Position numbers and translations under genes: made by a program
Notes under the pieces: model-generated
What the model was told of the DNA's origin: nothing
Seen by the model: only the letters and a program-made list of their open reading frames with translations
Databases searched by the model: none
Source of the DNA: CAMLQK01 sp035690865
GTDB lineage: Bacteria > Patescibacteriota > Saccharimonadia > Saccharimonadales > UBA4665
Assembly: GCA_035690865.1 (NCBI GenBank)
Contig: DASSKE010000002.1
Location: forward strand, 62,001 to 126,000
Length of the DNA: 64,000 bases
Reading direction: 5' to 3'
Part shown: in pieces, positions 17,900-26,836 of the stretch
Layout: each line of letters begins with the position of its first letter
Position numbering within the stretch: the stretch's first letter is position 1

Positions 17900-18583
17900 T
17901 TAGCGGTGAGCAATGCTGGCAGAATTGCGCCTAATAACGGCCTCTACGTACAAAAGCGAGTCATTTGGCTGCAGTGCGATTTGTGCAAGGTGGGCAAAAC
18001 CTTGTTCAAACGTTGCCAGTTGTTCGGGGTCCGTGACCGGTGGAGCAAGCCCTTCCTGTCCTTCATGGAATACCACTTTCTTGCCATCTTCAAAGTTGTA
18101 TAGCATAGCATTCTCAAAGGGTGGCTGCTCGCAGTGATCGGGGACGACGCGTATGTCAAGGTGAGGATCCGCGGATTTAGTGGCGATCCGGGCAAGCTGC
18201 TCCTGGCGCTGTGAGTGCGACAGCGCAAGCTTCCGCCGCTGCATGATGCCTTCTTTCAAAAAGGCCACACTGCTAAGCTCCAGGCTATACTGACTCACGT
18301 ATAAATGGTTGCCTTTATTGCAGCGCCTGCGGGCGTCTCGTTCCAGGATTCTTCGGGAATCGACCGCGTAGTCGAGCTGCTCGGGAGTAACATCGGGTAA
18401 AAATGCCTTTACGTAAGCACGTGCCACAGCTGGGGTCTGAAGGTATGTGGGGACGGCACCGTACATGTATTCTTCAAATCTAACTGCTCGTTCATCTGCT
18501 TCAAAAAAAGCTCGGGCATTGTCAATATCGGGGGTTCCTATTTCGGCGCTTCGGGCGATAAGCTCTTGACGGTTTGTGGCCAC
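17900..18583 (-). CDS. Stand-alone DUF5753-like protein
   Basis: The 227-residue protein follows the DUF5753 pattern of actinobacterial transcription factors: VRFEEYMYGAVPTYLQTP and ARAYVKAFLPD, then Arg-rich RRILERDARRR, a strand block LYVSQYSLELSSVAF, LDIRVVPDHCE, the F-containing strand and a final helix with LAQIALQPNDSL. In actinobacteria this domain normally follows an XRE helix-turn-helix; here the first ~35 residues are too short for one. The GTG start at 18583 is supported by GAGG six bases upstream. It diverges from the 18673 gene. Family assignment is from memory of the pattern and should be confirmed by profile search. Confidence 0.6.
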   Translation of the reverse strand: MATNRQELIARSAEIGTPDIDNARAFFEADERAVRFEEYMYGAVPTYLQTPAVARAYVKAFLPDVTPEQLDYAVDSRRILERDARRRCNKGNHLYVSQYSLELSSVAFLKEGIMQRRKLALSHSQRQEQLARIATKSADPHLDIRVVPDHCEQPPFENAMLYNFEDGKKVVFHEGQEGLAPPVTDPEQLATFEQGFAHLAQIALQPNDSLLYVEAVIRRNSASIAHR

Positions 18584-18672
18584 AATATACCTCTTATTTA
18601 CGTATACTATAATAGCACTTATATTAGCTGTGGAGCGTTGCTCTTATCTGTAAAGAATGGTATAAATATATA

Positions 18673-19308
18673 ATGCAAGAGACTTCTCCAAAACCAGCTA
18701 CACTTGGTGATTTGGCCGGTAGATTACGACAATCGGGGCTGCTGCCCGAAGGTGACCACGGCGCCACCCACATAATTGCCTATTATTCGCAGCAAGAGGT
18801 TAGATCGGGGATCGCTCAAACGGAAGGAAATATTGCCTATCACACTGTGCGGGCTGATAGGCTCGGTAAGATGACAGCAGGTGATTCACCAGAGCTAGAA
18901 GGGGCGGAGCTTGCCAAAGGCAGACAGCTTCAAGAGGAGTCAGAGATTGCTCTTAGGCGGCTTGGCCCAGAGGCGGAGCTGGCAGAGATGGTTCGCGGCC
19001 GCTACAGTCAGTTTAGCCGCCGAGACCGAATAGCTTGTTTAATCGCCGGCGGGGCTTTAGGGCTTGGCGTGGCCACCGGAATTGTTGCCACGCATCCATG
19101 GCCACGTCCACAATCTGCAGAATACGCGGTTATGACCGTGAAGGAACAGCAAGATATTAAAAACAAGCAGACAGAGGCGATAGTGGCCACCGGAGCTTCT
19201 GCCATAGCCCTTGCTTTGGGTTTGATTGCCGGCTATGGTGTCGGCCAAAAAGCCGGACCTTCATTCGCACGCCGCCGAGCACGCGCCGCCCTTAGCCTAA
19301 CGTACTAA
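18673..19308 (+). CDS. Uncharacterised protein with two C-terminal membrane helices
   Basis: The 211-residue protein has a soluble N-terminal half (about 1-115, with a charged helix ELAKGRQLQEESEIALRRLG) followed by two hydrophobic helices (about 121-138 and 178-196) joined by a loop rich in Lys/Gln. The C-terminus is basic (FARRRARA), consistent with an inside location. TATAAA lies exactly 6 nt before the ATG, so the mRNA is probably leaderless. No family is recognised. Confidence 0.6.
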   Translation: MQETSPKPATLGDLAGRLRQSGLLPEGDHGATHIIAYYSQQEVRSGIAQTEGNIAYHTVRADRLGKMTAGDSPELEGAELAKGRQLQEESEIALRRLGPEAELAEMVRGRYSQFSRRDRIACLIAGGALGLGVATGIVATHPWPRPQSAEYAVMTVKEQQDIKNKQTEAIVATGASAIALALGLIAGYGVGQKAGPSFARRRARAALSLTY

Positions 19309-19326
19309 AAAAGGTATACTGGCTGT

Positions 19327-19896
19327 ATGTCTCCTGTAAACCCACGATTCTCTGCTGATGAATTACGTCAATTTGCCGGAAAAACCGTTCCAGATTGCAT
19401 CAAGCCTAATCTTGATATTCTTTTTTGCGGCATCAATCCTGGCCTCTATACGGCAGCTACGGGTCATCATTTTGCGCGGCCAGGCAACAGGTTCTGGCCG
19501 GCGTTATTTGCTGGTGGTCTTACACCGCGCGTGCTCCATCCAAGCGAAGAAGCGACATTGCTTGACCTAGGAATGGGTATTACTAGCCTTATCCAAAGGG
19601 CCACCGTAGGTGAAGCGGACCTCTCCAAGGAAGAATATGAAGCTGGTGCTCTACGCCTGGAAAAAACGGTTAAGCAATACAAACCCCGATGGGTTGTAGT
19701 CCTGGGAATGGGCGCGTACCGCAAAGGCTTTGGCGAGCCTAAGGCGGCGCTCGGCTTGCAAGCTCGCACTATCGACCAAGCCAACGTTTGGCTTTTACCC
19801 AACCCCAGCGGACTAAACGCTCACTTTACCCCAAAAGTACTAGCAATTTTGTTTAACGAACTGCGTATCGCCGCTGGAATGCCTAAGCGCAACTAA
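19327..19896 (+). CDS. mug: G/U mismatch-specific DNA glycosylase (Mug/TDG)
   Basis: The 189-residue protein has the two signature motifs of family 2 uracil-DNA glycosylases: GINPG at 35-39, whose Asn activates water, and NPSGLNAHF near residue 157, which wedges into the DNA. RPGNRFWPALFAGGL and LGMGITSLIQRAT match the family closely. It removes uracil or thymine from G mismatches and alkylated bases. TATACT lies exactly 6 nt before the ATG with no Shine-Dalgarno. The length fits the family (about 170-190). Confidence 0.93.
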   Translation: MSPVNPRFSADELRQFAGKTVPDCIKPNLDILFCGINPGLYTAATGHHFARPGNRFWPALFAGGLTPRVLHPSEEATLLDLGMGITSLIQRATVGEADLSKEEYEAGALRLEKTVKQYKPRWVVVLGMGAYRKGFGEPKAALGLQARTIDQANVWLLPNPSGLNAHFTPKVLAILFNELRIAAGMPKRN

Positions 19897-20414
19897 GTGC
19901 GGATATATGTCATGGTGTTGATATAGCTCTGAAGGGCAAAGTGGGAGTCGTAGATCTTTGGTAAATGTATAGGCGCTGGTAACTTGGCTAATGTATCTTC
20001 GGTCTCGCCAATATCACGCCATGTATAATGCGCGCCACTTGATACGGGTACCTCAGTTGATGATAAATCAATTTCCACTGCACAGGGTACCATGAGCTTG
20101 CTATGAGGCGCAGGTGTGAGGCGCGTTTCTCCTAAGAATGTCACTTCGGCATTCTTTTCGAGCTCGTCAGGATGTATATCCAAGATGTGTCCGAGTCTGC
20201 CTGACGTAAGAATCTGTTCTTCAAAACGGTCGTAATCGCCTGTAATTTTGACAAGCGGCACAATAAGACCGTTTGCTCCTCCATAGCGCCGACTTGAAAT
20301 AAGTATTTGGCTATCGTTTGTTGTAACGGCGCAGGTTGCTTCGACAGGGGTATGCGACCGGACTCGCTTAAAGATTTCGGTGCGCCCAATGGGGTTATAC
20401 TCATGCTTGCTCAT
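19893..20414 (-). CDS. Uncharacterised protein, possibly Nudix-fold-like
   Basis: The 173-residue protein has an alternating beta pattern (ATCAVTTNDSQILISSRRYG, FLGETRLTPAPH, YTWRDIGE) that recalls a Nudix fold, but no Nudix box (Gx5Ex7REUxEExGU) is present, so hydrolase activity is not supported. It overlaps the end of the convergent mug gene by four bases. TATTAT lies 8 nt before the ATG. The function is unknown. Confidence 0.5.
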   Translation of the reverse strand: MSKHEYNPIGRTEIFKRVRSHTPVEATCAVTTNDSQILISSRRYGGANGLIVPLVKITGDYDRFEEQILTSGRLGHILDIHPDELEKNAEVTFLGETRLTPAPHSKLMVPCAVEIDLSSTEVPVSSGAHYTWRDIGETEDTLAKLPAPIHLPKIYDSHFALQSYINTMTYIRT

Positions 20415-20481
20415 TGTTTGTGATAATAACGCACTTACTTACCTAATTCAACAACACCAAAAACAGCCTGCTAAAAATCCA

Positions 20482-20509
20482 TTGCAATCATCAACCGAGC
20501 TGCTATACT
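20482..20509 (+). promoter_or_regulatory. Sigma70-type promoter of the LUD-P450 operon
   Basis: TTGCAA (20482-20487) and TATACT (20504-20509) are separated by 16 nt. The predicted start of transcription near 20516 gives a leader of about 23 nt with a GGAG Shine-Dalgarno seven bases before the ATG at 20539, unlike the leaderless genes around it. Confidence 0.7.
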
Positions 20510-20538
20510 TTGTATAGTAAAATAAATGGAGAATTCAT

Positions 20539-21156
20539 ATGGTGCAAGATAACTTTGGTGAAGTAGCTTCGCAAGAGGCGCTTGAGCGGGCAACTGAGGC
20601 GCTACAGGCAAATGGCATGACCGTTCAGGTGGTGGAGAATCTTGCCGAGGCAAAAGAACTCGTACTTCACATGATTCCAAAAGGTAGCGAAGTATTTACA
20701 GCAACTTCAGCAACCCTCCAAGAGGCAGGTCTGGATGAAGCGCTCAACAATAACGACCAATATGTTTCGTTACGCAATGCCTTTATGGCGTTGCAGGGTA
20801 ATGCCGAAAAGCGGCACGAAATGCGTCGTATCGGTTCTGTTTCTGACTATGCTCTAAGCAGTGTGCACGCTGTGACCGAAGACGGTGAGGTGTTGGTGGC
20901 ATCCGCTACCGGTAGCCAATATCCAAATATGGTTTTTGGCGCTGACCATGTTATTTGGGTTGTAGGCACGCAAAAGATTGTTCCCACAATGGAAAAGGCC
21001 ATGCAACGTCTGGAGCAGCACGTCTTTCCGCGCGAAGACGTTCGTTCGCTTAAAGCTTACGGCGTCAACTCGTCAATTAATCAGATACACATCTTTAAGA
21101 AAGACCCCACACACCGCTTAACGATTGTGTTTGTAAAACAATCAGCTGGGTTTTAA
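20539..21156 (+). CDS. LUD domain protein (LutC/YkgG-like)
   Basis: The 205-residue protein is a single LUD domain: MIPKGSEVFTATSATLQEAGL, the SDYALSSVHAVTEDGEVLVASATGS segment and the GADHVIWVVGTQKIVPTMEKA segment are all typical. LutC acts with the Fe-S proteins LutA and LutB in lactate oxidation, but neither partner is seen here, so its role is unclear; solitary LUD proteins are common. A GGAG site supports the ATG. The cytochrome P450 gene starts 11 nt after its stop, so the two are very likely co-transcribed. Confidence 0.88.
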   Translation: MVQDNFGEVASQEALERATEALQANGMTVQVVENLAEAKELVLHMIPKGSEVFTATSATLQEAGLDEALNNNDQYVSLRNAFMALQGNAEKRHEMRRIGSVSDYALSSVHAVTEDGEVLVASATGSQYPNMVFGADHVIWVVGTQKIVPTMEKAMQRLEQHVFPREDVRSLKAYGVNSSINQIHIFKKDPTHRLTIVFVKQSAGF

Positions 21157-21167
21157 AATAAGGGCAG

Positions 21168-22454
21168 ATGCACGGCGCTGAGTATTTACCTTTTGCAGAA
21201 CGAGGGGCTTATAGTCCCGATACGCTCAGCGCATTTTATGCCCATTTACGCCAACAAGATCATGCTGGCTTTGTAGATGAACGTACGGGTTATCATGTGG
21301 TACATCGATATCAAGATGTTGGCCAGTTGCTCAAGGGCCATTCGGTTGTAGGAGATACGCCGGACAGTGCTATTGATAACAGTACTACTCTTGACCCGTA
21401 TGTCAGCAAAGCCCGGATAGCAAGTAACCCGGCCTGTTGGCAAGGCCTGGCTAATCTTGTGCGCTATACAACTCCAGCGACAGCTAATGCTGCTGGCGAA
21501 ACGCACCGAATTGTAAAGCGGGCAGTATACGACGGCGAAAGTCTTACGTCACTTAACCGTTCTTTTACCGAGCGCAATTATGGGCGTCATGTAGAGCGTG
21601 TCGCGCAGCTCTCAATCCAGAATCTTAAGCAACAGTTTGAATCACAAGAGGTTGTTGACTTAAGCGAGGCGTTTGTGCGCCCGTATGTAACAAACGTTAT
21701 TGCTAAAGTAGTTGGTTTTGAGGGGCACGATGACGAAATCAAAGAATGGAGCGATGCACAGTCGGCTCTGCTTGGCCGCGATTTGTCACGCAAGGAGTTG
21801 TCGGCGGCAATAAGCGGCCTAGGCGGTTTGGCAAGAGCCTGTCACGATTTAGCCCTGAGCCGTCGTTTGCGGCCCCAAAAAGACCTCACCAGTTTAATGG
21901 TCGGCCCCAAGCATCATTTGGAGCCCGTCCTGGCCGGCTCAACAATAATGAACCTGATTGCTGCCGGCTATGCTACTACCTACGGCACGCTTCTTAACAG
22001 TATGCGGTACCTCTCAACATCCCAGGGTCGCCACCATTGGGATCGTTTAGACGAGGCGGGGTACAATAAAGTACTGGTTCCTGAACTTACCCGCATGGAG
22101 ACCGGCTTGGTAGGTTGGCGTCGCAAGGCGGCCCACGCCATAGAGCTGAGCGACGGATCTTTTATTGAAGCGGGACGGAATATCTTACTGCTTATTGGTG
22201 CTGCAAACCGTGATGCGGTCTTTGAATCTCCCGATACATTTGACGTAACCCGTGCTCGCGCCCCTCAGCAGTTAAGTTTTGGGAGGGGTCCTCATTTATG
22301 TATGGGGCGTGAGCTTGCTAACCTCGAAATGGGCGTTGCCTTGCGGGCTTTGCGCCGCGCGTTCCCAACTTTGCGGGTGCTGCCAACGGCAGAGATTCAA
22401 TATGATCCTGATATGCTTTTTAGAACACCGCAAGAATTGCCAGTGATCCGCTAA
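21168..22454 (+). CDS. Cytochrome P450
   Basis: The 428-residue protein has the diagnostic heme-binding loop FGRGPHLCMG with Cys378 as thiolate ligand, an I-helix region NLIAAGYATTYGT where the acid-alcohol pair is replaced by ATT, and the K-helix ExxR as ELTR (in PELTRMETG). Length and motif order match soluble bacterial P450s that need a ferredoxin or flavodoxin partner, none of which is adjacent. AAGGG precedes the ATG. The first 100 residues are divergent. It overlaps the convergent gene by four bases. A monooxygenase is surprising in such a reduced lineage; the substrate is unknown. Confidence 0.92.
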   Translation: MHGAEYLPFAERGAYSPDTLSAFYAHLRQQDHAGFVDERTGYHVVHRYQDVGQLLKGHSVVGDTPDSAIDNSTTLDPYVSKARIASNPACWQGLANLVRYTTPATANAAGETHRIVKRAVYDGESLTSLNRSFTERNYGRHVERVAQLSIQNLKQQFESQEVVDLSEAFVRPYVTNVIAKVVGFEGHDDEIKEWSDAQSALLGRDLSRKELSAAISGLGGLARACHDLALSRRLRPQKDLTSLMVGPKHHLEPVLAGSTIMNLIAAGYATTYGTLLNSMRYLSTSQGRHHWDRLDEAGYNKVLVPELTRMETGLVGWRRKAAHAIELSDGSFIEAGRNILLLIGAANRDAVFESPDTFDVTRARAPQQLSFGRGPHLCMGRELANLEMGVALRALRRAFPTLRVLPTAEIQYDPDMLFRTPQELPVIR

Positions 22455-23443
22455 GATTTGGTAAGTACCGTTGCAATATTAGTTAGGCCATTGCGGGTGC
22501 CTGTGATGGTGAAGGTGTCGGCTTTGCTGGGTGTAAAGCCGGTCTGCTCGGCACAATCCATCATTTCTTCGACTGACATCTGATTGTTCTTGCTGTGCTT
22601 TTGCGTTGGTGCCCACAAGATAAGCTTGCCTTCGTCTACGAGCAGTTCGTGGGCGTTTTGTATGCCGGTTGTAATCTCTGATGTGTCCATGTAGGCATGA
22701 AGTCCGCAGGCAATGACAACATCGGCAAGAGCAGGGCTTGCGTCTTGCTGGCGGGCGCTAGCAATAAGCTCGTTTGTGGCGTGCGCCAAACCTTCTTCGC
22801 TGCTAACATATAATGCTCGTAAGGTGCGCTCAAGTGCGCCCGGATTATCACCTATATGCGCTGAGTAATACCCCTTGAGAAATTCATTATTATATGGGCC
22901 TTTGTCGTAGGCAACCAGGCTAAAAGGACGCTCGCCTCGATCCATAGCTCTAAACTGGTCATCAATATGATGTGCTGCGTGCAATCCTGGTCCGTAGTCG
23001 ATAACCACCTGGGCGGGTTTGGCCAGAGGAACGTAGTTATCGGCCACAACCATATACGGTTGTTCGCTTCCACGTACACTGATTTTTTGTTTTTGTGCCA
23101 GATCAATATCACCCCTGTGGCATTGGTGCGCAAAAAAGTTTGCAAAAAAGCGCACAAAACCATCAGTTTTTTGGCTCATTTCTTCGTTAGGCCCTTCGTG
23201 AAGCGCGCGCAGATTAGTGCCAAAAGTGCCTTCGCTAAAGTGTTGCTTACCAAATACGTCGGATAACAGCGTATTTACCTGAGGAGGGTGAGTAATATCG
23301 GCATAAGCAAACTCAGCGGCCACAGCCGGGCTGATAAGTGACCGCAAAATATTGTGGTTTGCAGCAAGATCTTTGGGCAGCCCAATTGTTTCGCATACCT
23401 CTATAAGGTCGCCCATACTATAGGATTCAACAGGTGCAGACAT
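22451..23443 (-). CDS. SAM methyltransferase-like (Rossmann) protein
   Basis: The 330-residue protein has an N-terminal helical part and, from about residue 135, a Rossmann-like half: VVIDYGPGLHAAHHID (motif I-like DxGxG variant), ADVVIACGLHAYMD (motif IV-like strand) and AHELLVDEGKLILWAP (the helix-strand before motif VI). This order is that of class I methyltransferases, though no binding acid after strand 2 is clear. A similar C-terminal half occurs in the protein at 42209. It follows the 86-residue gene with a two-base gap. The target is unknown. Confidence 0.55.
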   Translation of the reverse strand: MSAPVESYSMGDLIEVCETIGLPKDLAANHNILRSLISPAVAAEFAYADITHPPQVNTLLSDVFGKQHFSEGTFGTNLRALHEGPNEEMSQKTDGFVRFFANFFAHQCHRGDIDLAQKQKISVRGSEQPYMVVADNYVPLAKPAQVVIDYGPGLHAAHHIDDQFRAMDRGERPFSLVAYDKGPYNNEFLKGYYSAHIGDNPGALERTLRALYVSSEEGLAHATNELIASARQQDASPALADVVIACGLHAYMDTSEITTGIQNAHELLVDEGKLILWAPTQKHSKNNQMSVEEMMDCAEQTGFTPSKADTFTITGTRNGLTNIATVLTKS

Positions 23444-23445
23444 GA

Positions 23446-23706
23446 TTATTTATTGAGTCCCCAGCCTTGACCGTACCATTTGTGGGCATCGTTTATAAGA
23501 GCGGCCTTACCCAGGTTTTTATATACAAAAGGTTCGTTGTATAAGGGTGACTCCTCAATGAGGGATAGTGGCACTCTTGACTCAACTACCGCCGGTCGTA
23601 CATCCCACTGCATGCCGTTTTGGGGTGCCTCAGGAGGAGTTGGTTCGGTATAGGAGATGCTGTTTTGGCCAGCGTATGGGTCGTCGGGGTTATAGAATCG
23701 TGTCAT
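23446..23706 (-). CDS. Small uncharacterised protein, 86 residues
   Basis: The protein is polar, Pro-rich and probably partly disordered at the N-terminus (DDPYAGQNSISYTEPTPPEAP), with a C-terminal segment KAALINDAHKWYGQGWG that may fold as a helix. TACACT ends 7 nt before the ATG and its stop lies two bases from the next gene, so it looks like the first gene of a leaderless two-gene operon with the methyltransferase-like protein. Confidence 0.5.
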   Translation of the reverse strand: MTRFYNPDDPYAGQNSISYTEPTPPEAPQNGMQWDVRPAVVESRVPLSLIEESPLYNEPFVYKNLGKAALINDAHKWYGQGWGLNK

Positions 23707-23814
23707 GGAGTCTAGTGTACACCGAAATGCTGCTCGTGATCTGCCATTGTGGCAACAAATACATGTTGTTATTTTGTAGAATATAGCGCATACTTAATGG
23801 CAATAAGGGGGCTT

Positions 23815-26229
23815 ATGAGGATACTTCGCGTGCGGATGATATTGGGCGCTTTGATGTTTGCTGTAACACTTTGTTTGTCAGCAGTGCCTCCCATAGCGAG
23901 CGCGGCAGCCGACACCTGTACTTGGACGGGGGCAGTAAACGGCAACTGGAGCAATGGCGGCAACTGGTCTGGCTGTGACAACGCTGGCGTTCCGGAGGCA
24001 GGCGACAGCCTTGTGTTCTCGAGCGGTGCTTCTAACATGAGCATGACGAACGATCTTAGTCTTACCTTTAACGAGATTACATTTAACAATGGCGGAAGCT
24101 ACACGGTAGCTGGCAACGCCGTAAGTGTGTCGAGCGCGCTTAATATCTACGGCGCGGTTACGTTTAACTCGGCGGTAAACTTTACAGCAAGTTCCGGGAG
24201 CACCGTATTGAGCTACCAAGATCCATCGGCTGTTTTGCCTAGTACCATTGCCCTCAACCTCTCTGGAACTGCTAACTTTCAGCTGTTTTCGACGGTGTCT
24301 AGCTTGCCTATGCCAACCTTTAGCGGTTCCGTGAACCAGTTTTTGATAGTAGGGAGTGCATCGGGCGGGCAACGATCTTTTATAGCCGCTTCAGATTCTA
24401 CCTTTACGGCGGCTGGTGGGGTAGCCATTGCTCGTGCTACTGTGCTCTGCGAATCAAATAACTGCTTAGGGGCGAGTAATAACGCCGTTTCGGTGGTGAA
24501 CGGCAACAGCCGTGGAGCGGAGCTGAATTTGTGGACCAACAACCTTACCATTCCCTATGACATTTCGTTAAACAGCAATGGCTTTGACGGTCCGCCCACC
24601 TTAGCGGTCGCGGGCAGCGGCGCCACATTAACGGGCAGCCTAAATGTAGTTACCGACGCAGAATTAGATTTAAGCGGCAGCCACGTAACAACACTGAGCG
24701 GCACGAGCAAAACTATTACCATTGGCAGCGGCGCCACGCTTGCGGTTGTTGGAGCTACCTACAACGACCAAGCGGTATTTGTAAATCCGGTCGCGGGCAG
24801 CGGTGTTTTGAATGTGGTAACTAGCACCGTGCTGGCAAGCGGGAACGGCAGTTCCTTTGATGGACGGATTGTTATAGATGATGGCGGGGTGTATAAAGGC
24901 GACAGCGCCACACTCGGCACCACTACTGGCGATATTGCAGTAAACAGCGGTGGCACGTGGGTGCTTACCAATACAACCGATCAAACAATTAGCGATGGCG
25001 TTACTATTAGCGGCAACGGTGGCACCTATACGCCGGCAGCGTTGGTGGTTTCTGACCACTCGGTAGAATTTGGCGGCATGGTAAGTGTTGGCACGGCATC
25101 AACCATTGATAATACTAGCACTACAGGTGCTCAAGTAACATTTAGTGCCAATGTGGTAGGAGCAGGGGCGCTTACGCTCAAACATTCCTCGGGGAATGCA
25201 GCCGATGCTTTTCATTTTACGAATAGTTCGGATAACTCATATTCTGGCGGCACAACAGTGAATGGCACCAAAGCGGTGCTGAGCGGCGGCACGTTGGCGA
25301 TGCCCGGTAACGTAAATATCCAGGCAACCAGTACTTCTGCGGCGAGTGTCTCGGTTTTGGCAGCCACAGTATTAAGTGACACAGCAACGGTTACTACGGC
25401 TAATACGGGCAGCTATAAAGCTTCGCTATTGCTCAACACGCCCGCAACGACGTTCGGTATGGTTACTGGCGACGGTGAGATTGGCTTTCTGTCTACAGGG
25501 CAGAATTTGCAGGTTGGCAATGGCAATGCCAGCGGTACATTCTCTGGAACATTCTCTGGCAGCGGCAATACCATTACTAAAATAGGCACGGGAACATGGA
25601 CGCTGACCGACGCTAGTTTTGCGGGCGGAAGCGATAGCGCCAGTTTTGTAATCAACGGTGGCACCGTTTCGTTTGGCGGATCACTGGCAGGCGCAGCAAT
25701 TACTTTAGCCAGCGGCACTACCTTAAAAGGCACGGGGGCGGTCGGTGCGGTTACTGCTCAATCTGGCTCAACCGTAAGTATCGGGAATAGTCCCGGGTGC
25801 CTGACAATGAGCAGTTTAAGCTTAGCCAGCGGCACGGTATATCAACAGCAGATAGCGGGTGCTGCTGCTTGCTCTGGCTACGACCAGGCCACTATTTCTG
25901 GCACGGCTGCACTCAACAACGCAACCTTGCAGGTTGATTTGAGCTACACACCAACTGCCTCCACAACATTTACCATTATGAATGCTGGTAGTGTGACAGG
26001 CACCTTTAATGGCTTGCCCGACGGTGCAACCATTGTGTCTAATGGTGTGACCTTACGCATTAACTACACGCCAACTTCGGTAACGTTGAGCTATGTATCC
26101 GGTGCAACTGGTGGGTCATTGGCGGATACGGGTATGAATCAGTCTGCATTGCTAATCTTTGCGCTGGCTGGTATTGGTGTGGGAGTAGCGCTTCGCGCCC
26201 GTCGCTTAGGCGCCAAGTTCTGCCAATAG
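23815..26229 (+). CDS. Surface beta-helix protein with PATR-type repeats and LADTG tail
   Basis: The ATG at 23815 has AAGGGGG five bases upstream and begins a signal peptide (MRILRVRMILGALMF to SASAA). The 804-residue mature part is Ser/Thr/Gly/Asn-rich and carries autotransporter-associated beta-strand repeats (GTGTWTLTDASF, VINGGTVSFGGS, IGNSPGCLTM), which build right-handed beta-helices in Gram-negative autotransporters. Instead of a beta-barrel it ends at about 769 with LADTG, a hydrophobic helix and RARR, a sortase-type sorting signal. It is thus predicted to be exported and wall-attached as an adhesin-like stalk. Two in-frame ATGs lie upstream. Confidence 0.75.
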   Translation: MRILRVRMILGALMFAVTLCLSAVPPIASAAADTCTWTGAVNGNWSNGGNWSGCDNAGVPEAGDSLVFSSGASNMSMTNDLSLTFNEITFNNGGSYTVAGNAVSVSSALNIYGAVTFNSAVNFTASSGSTVLSYQDPSAVLPSTIALNLSGTANFQLFSTVSSLPMPTFSGSVNQFLIVGSASGGQRSFIAASDSTFTAAGGVAIARATVLCESNNCLGASNNAVSVVNGNSRGAELNLWTNNLTIPYDISLNSNGFDGPPTLAVAGSGATLTGSLNVVTDAELDLSGSHVTTLSGTSKTITIGSGATLAVVGATYNDQAVFVNPVAGSGVLNVVTSTVLASGNGSSFDGRIVIDDGGVYKGDSATLGTTTGDIAVNSGGTWVLTNTTDQTISDGVTISGNGGTYTPAALVVSDHSVEFGGMVSVGTASTIDNTSTTGAQVTFSANVVGAGALTLKHSSGNAADAFHFTNSSDNSYSGGTTVNGTKAVLSGGTLAMPGNVNIQATSTSAASVSVLAATVLSDTATVTTANTGSYKASLLLNTPATTFGMVTGDGEIGFLSTGQNLQVGNGNASGTFSGTFSGSGNTITKIGTGTWTLTDASFAGGSDSASFVINGGTVSFGGSLAGAAITLASGTTLKGTGAVGAVTAQSGSTVSIGNSPGCLTMSSLSLASGTVYQQQIAGAAACSGYDQATISGTAALNNATLQVDLSYTPTASTTFTIMNAGSVTGTFNGLPDGATIVSNGVTLRINYTPTSVTLSYVSGATGGSLADTGMNQSALLIFALAGIGVGVALRARRLGAKFCQ

Positions 26230-26733
26230 TTTGGCGGCGCGCTTGCGCACTGACGACGAAGTGTGGTCTTGCTGTGTGGTAATGAGTGCGACCGCATCTT
26301 TAACGGGTATGCGTTGCTGCTTGGCAAATTGCGCTAAGGTTGTCATTACATTGGCGGCAACAATCCAGTCTACGTCTTTGTTGCGAAGCTGCTGCTTGAG
26401 CCAATCAATAGCACGCTCTTCTTGCGTAGGTGTGAGTGATATCTCGGCTATCATTTGTGCCAGGTGCCATTGCAGCGACGGCTGAGAGCTTTTAGCTACA
26501 TCATTTAGCAGACGGTCTGTGTACGGCTCAAGCCACTCGGGATGAATACGACAAACCTTTTCGAGGCTATCGGCTGCACGCATGCGCAGCCAGGCATCAT
26601 CTTCAAAAAGGCAATCGTACAGCTCTGCTAAGCGCTCTGGGTTATGTAATACATTGTCTACAACTTCCGCTGCGCGCCCCAGGGAGTTTGATTTGCCGCC
26701 TATGGCTAGTATCTGTGCATATGATTCTGTCAT
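26206..26733 (-). CDS. HEAT-repeat-like helical protein
   Basis: The 175-residue protein is a string of helix pairs, for example DAWLRMRAADSLEKVCRIHPEWLEPY, SLQWHLAQMIAEISLTPTQEERAIDWL and SVRKRAAKLLAELGA, typical of HEAT/armadillo repeats. It is probably a cytosolic binding module. Its 3' end overlaps the convergent surface-protein gene by 24 bases. TATGAT ends 6 nt before the ATG, consistent with leaderless translation. Confidence 0.6.
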   Translation of the reverse strand: MTESYAQILAIGGKSNSLGRAAEVVDNVLHNPERLAELYDCLFEDDAWLRMRAADSLEKVCRIHPEWLEPYTDRLLNDVAKSSQPSLQWHLAQMIAEISLTPTQEERAIDWLKQQLRNKDVDWIVAANVMTTLAQFAKQQRIPVKDAVALITTQQDHTSSSVRKRAAKLLAELGA

Positions 26734-26836
26734 AGCAACATCATAACCATAACAAGTAGTTGCGTAAAGATGCTACAATGGTTCCTGTCGTCATTTTTTA
26801 AGGATAAGCATTTATCCATACAGAAAGGGTTTGCCA

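Noticed and set aside
24670..25059. Open frames antisense to the beta-helix surface protein
   Set aside because: Low-complexity sense repeats leave the antisense frame free of stops; no signals support expression.
23900..26100. Repetitive sequence that could suggest CRISPR or tandem DNA repeats
   Set aside because: The periodicity is at protein level (beta-strand repeats) with varying DNA; no identical repeats with constant spacers exist.
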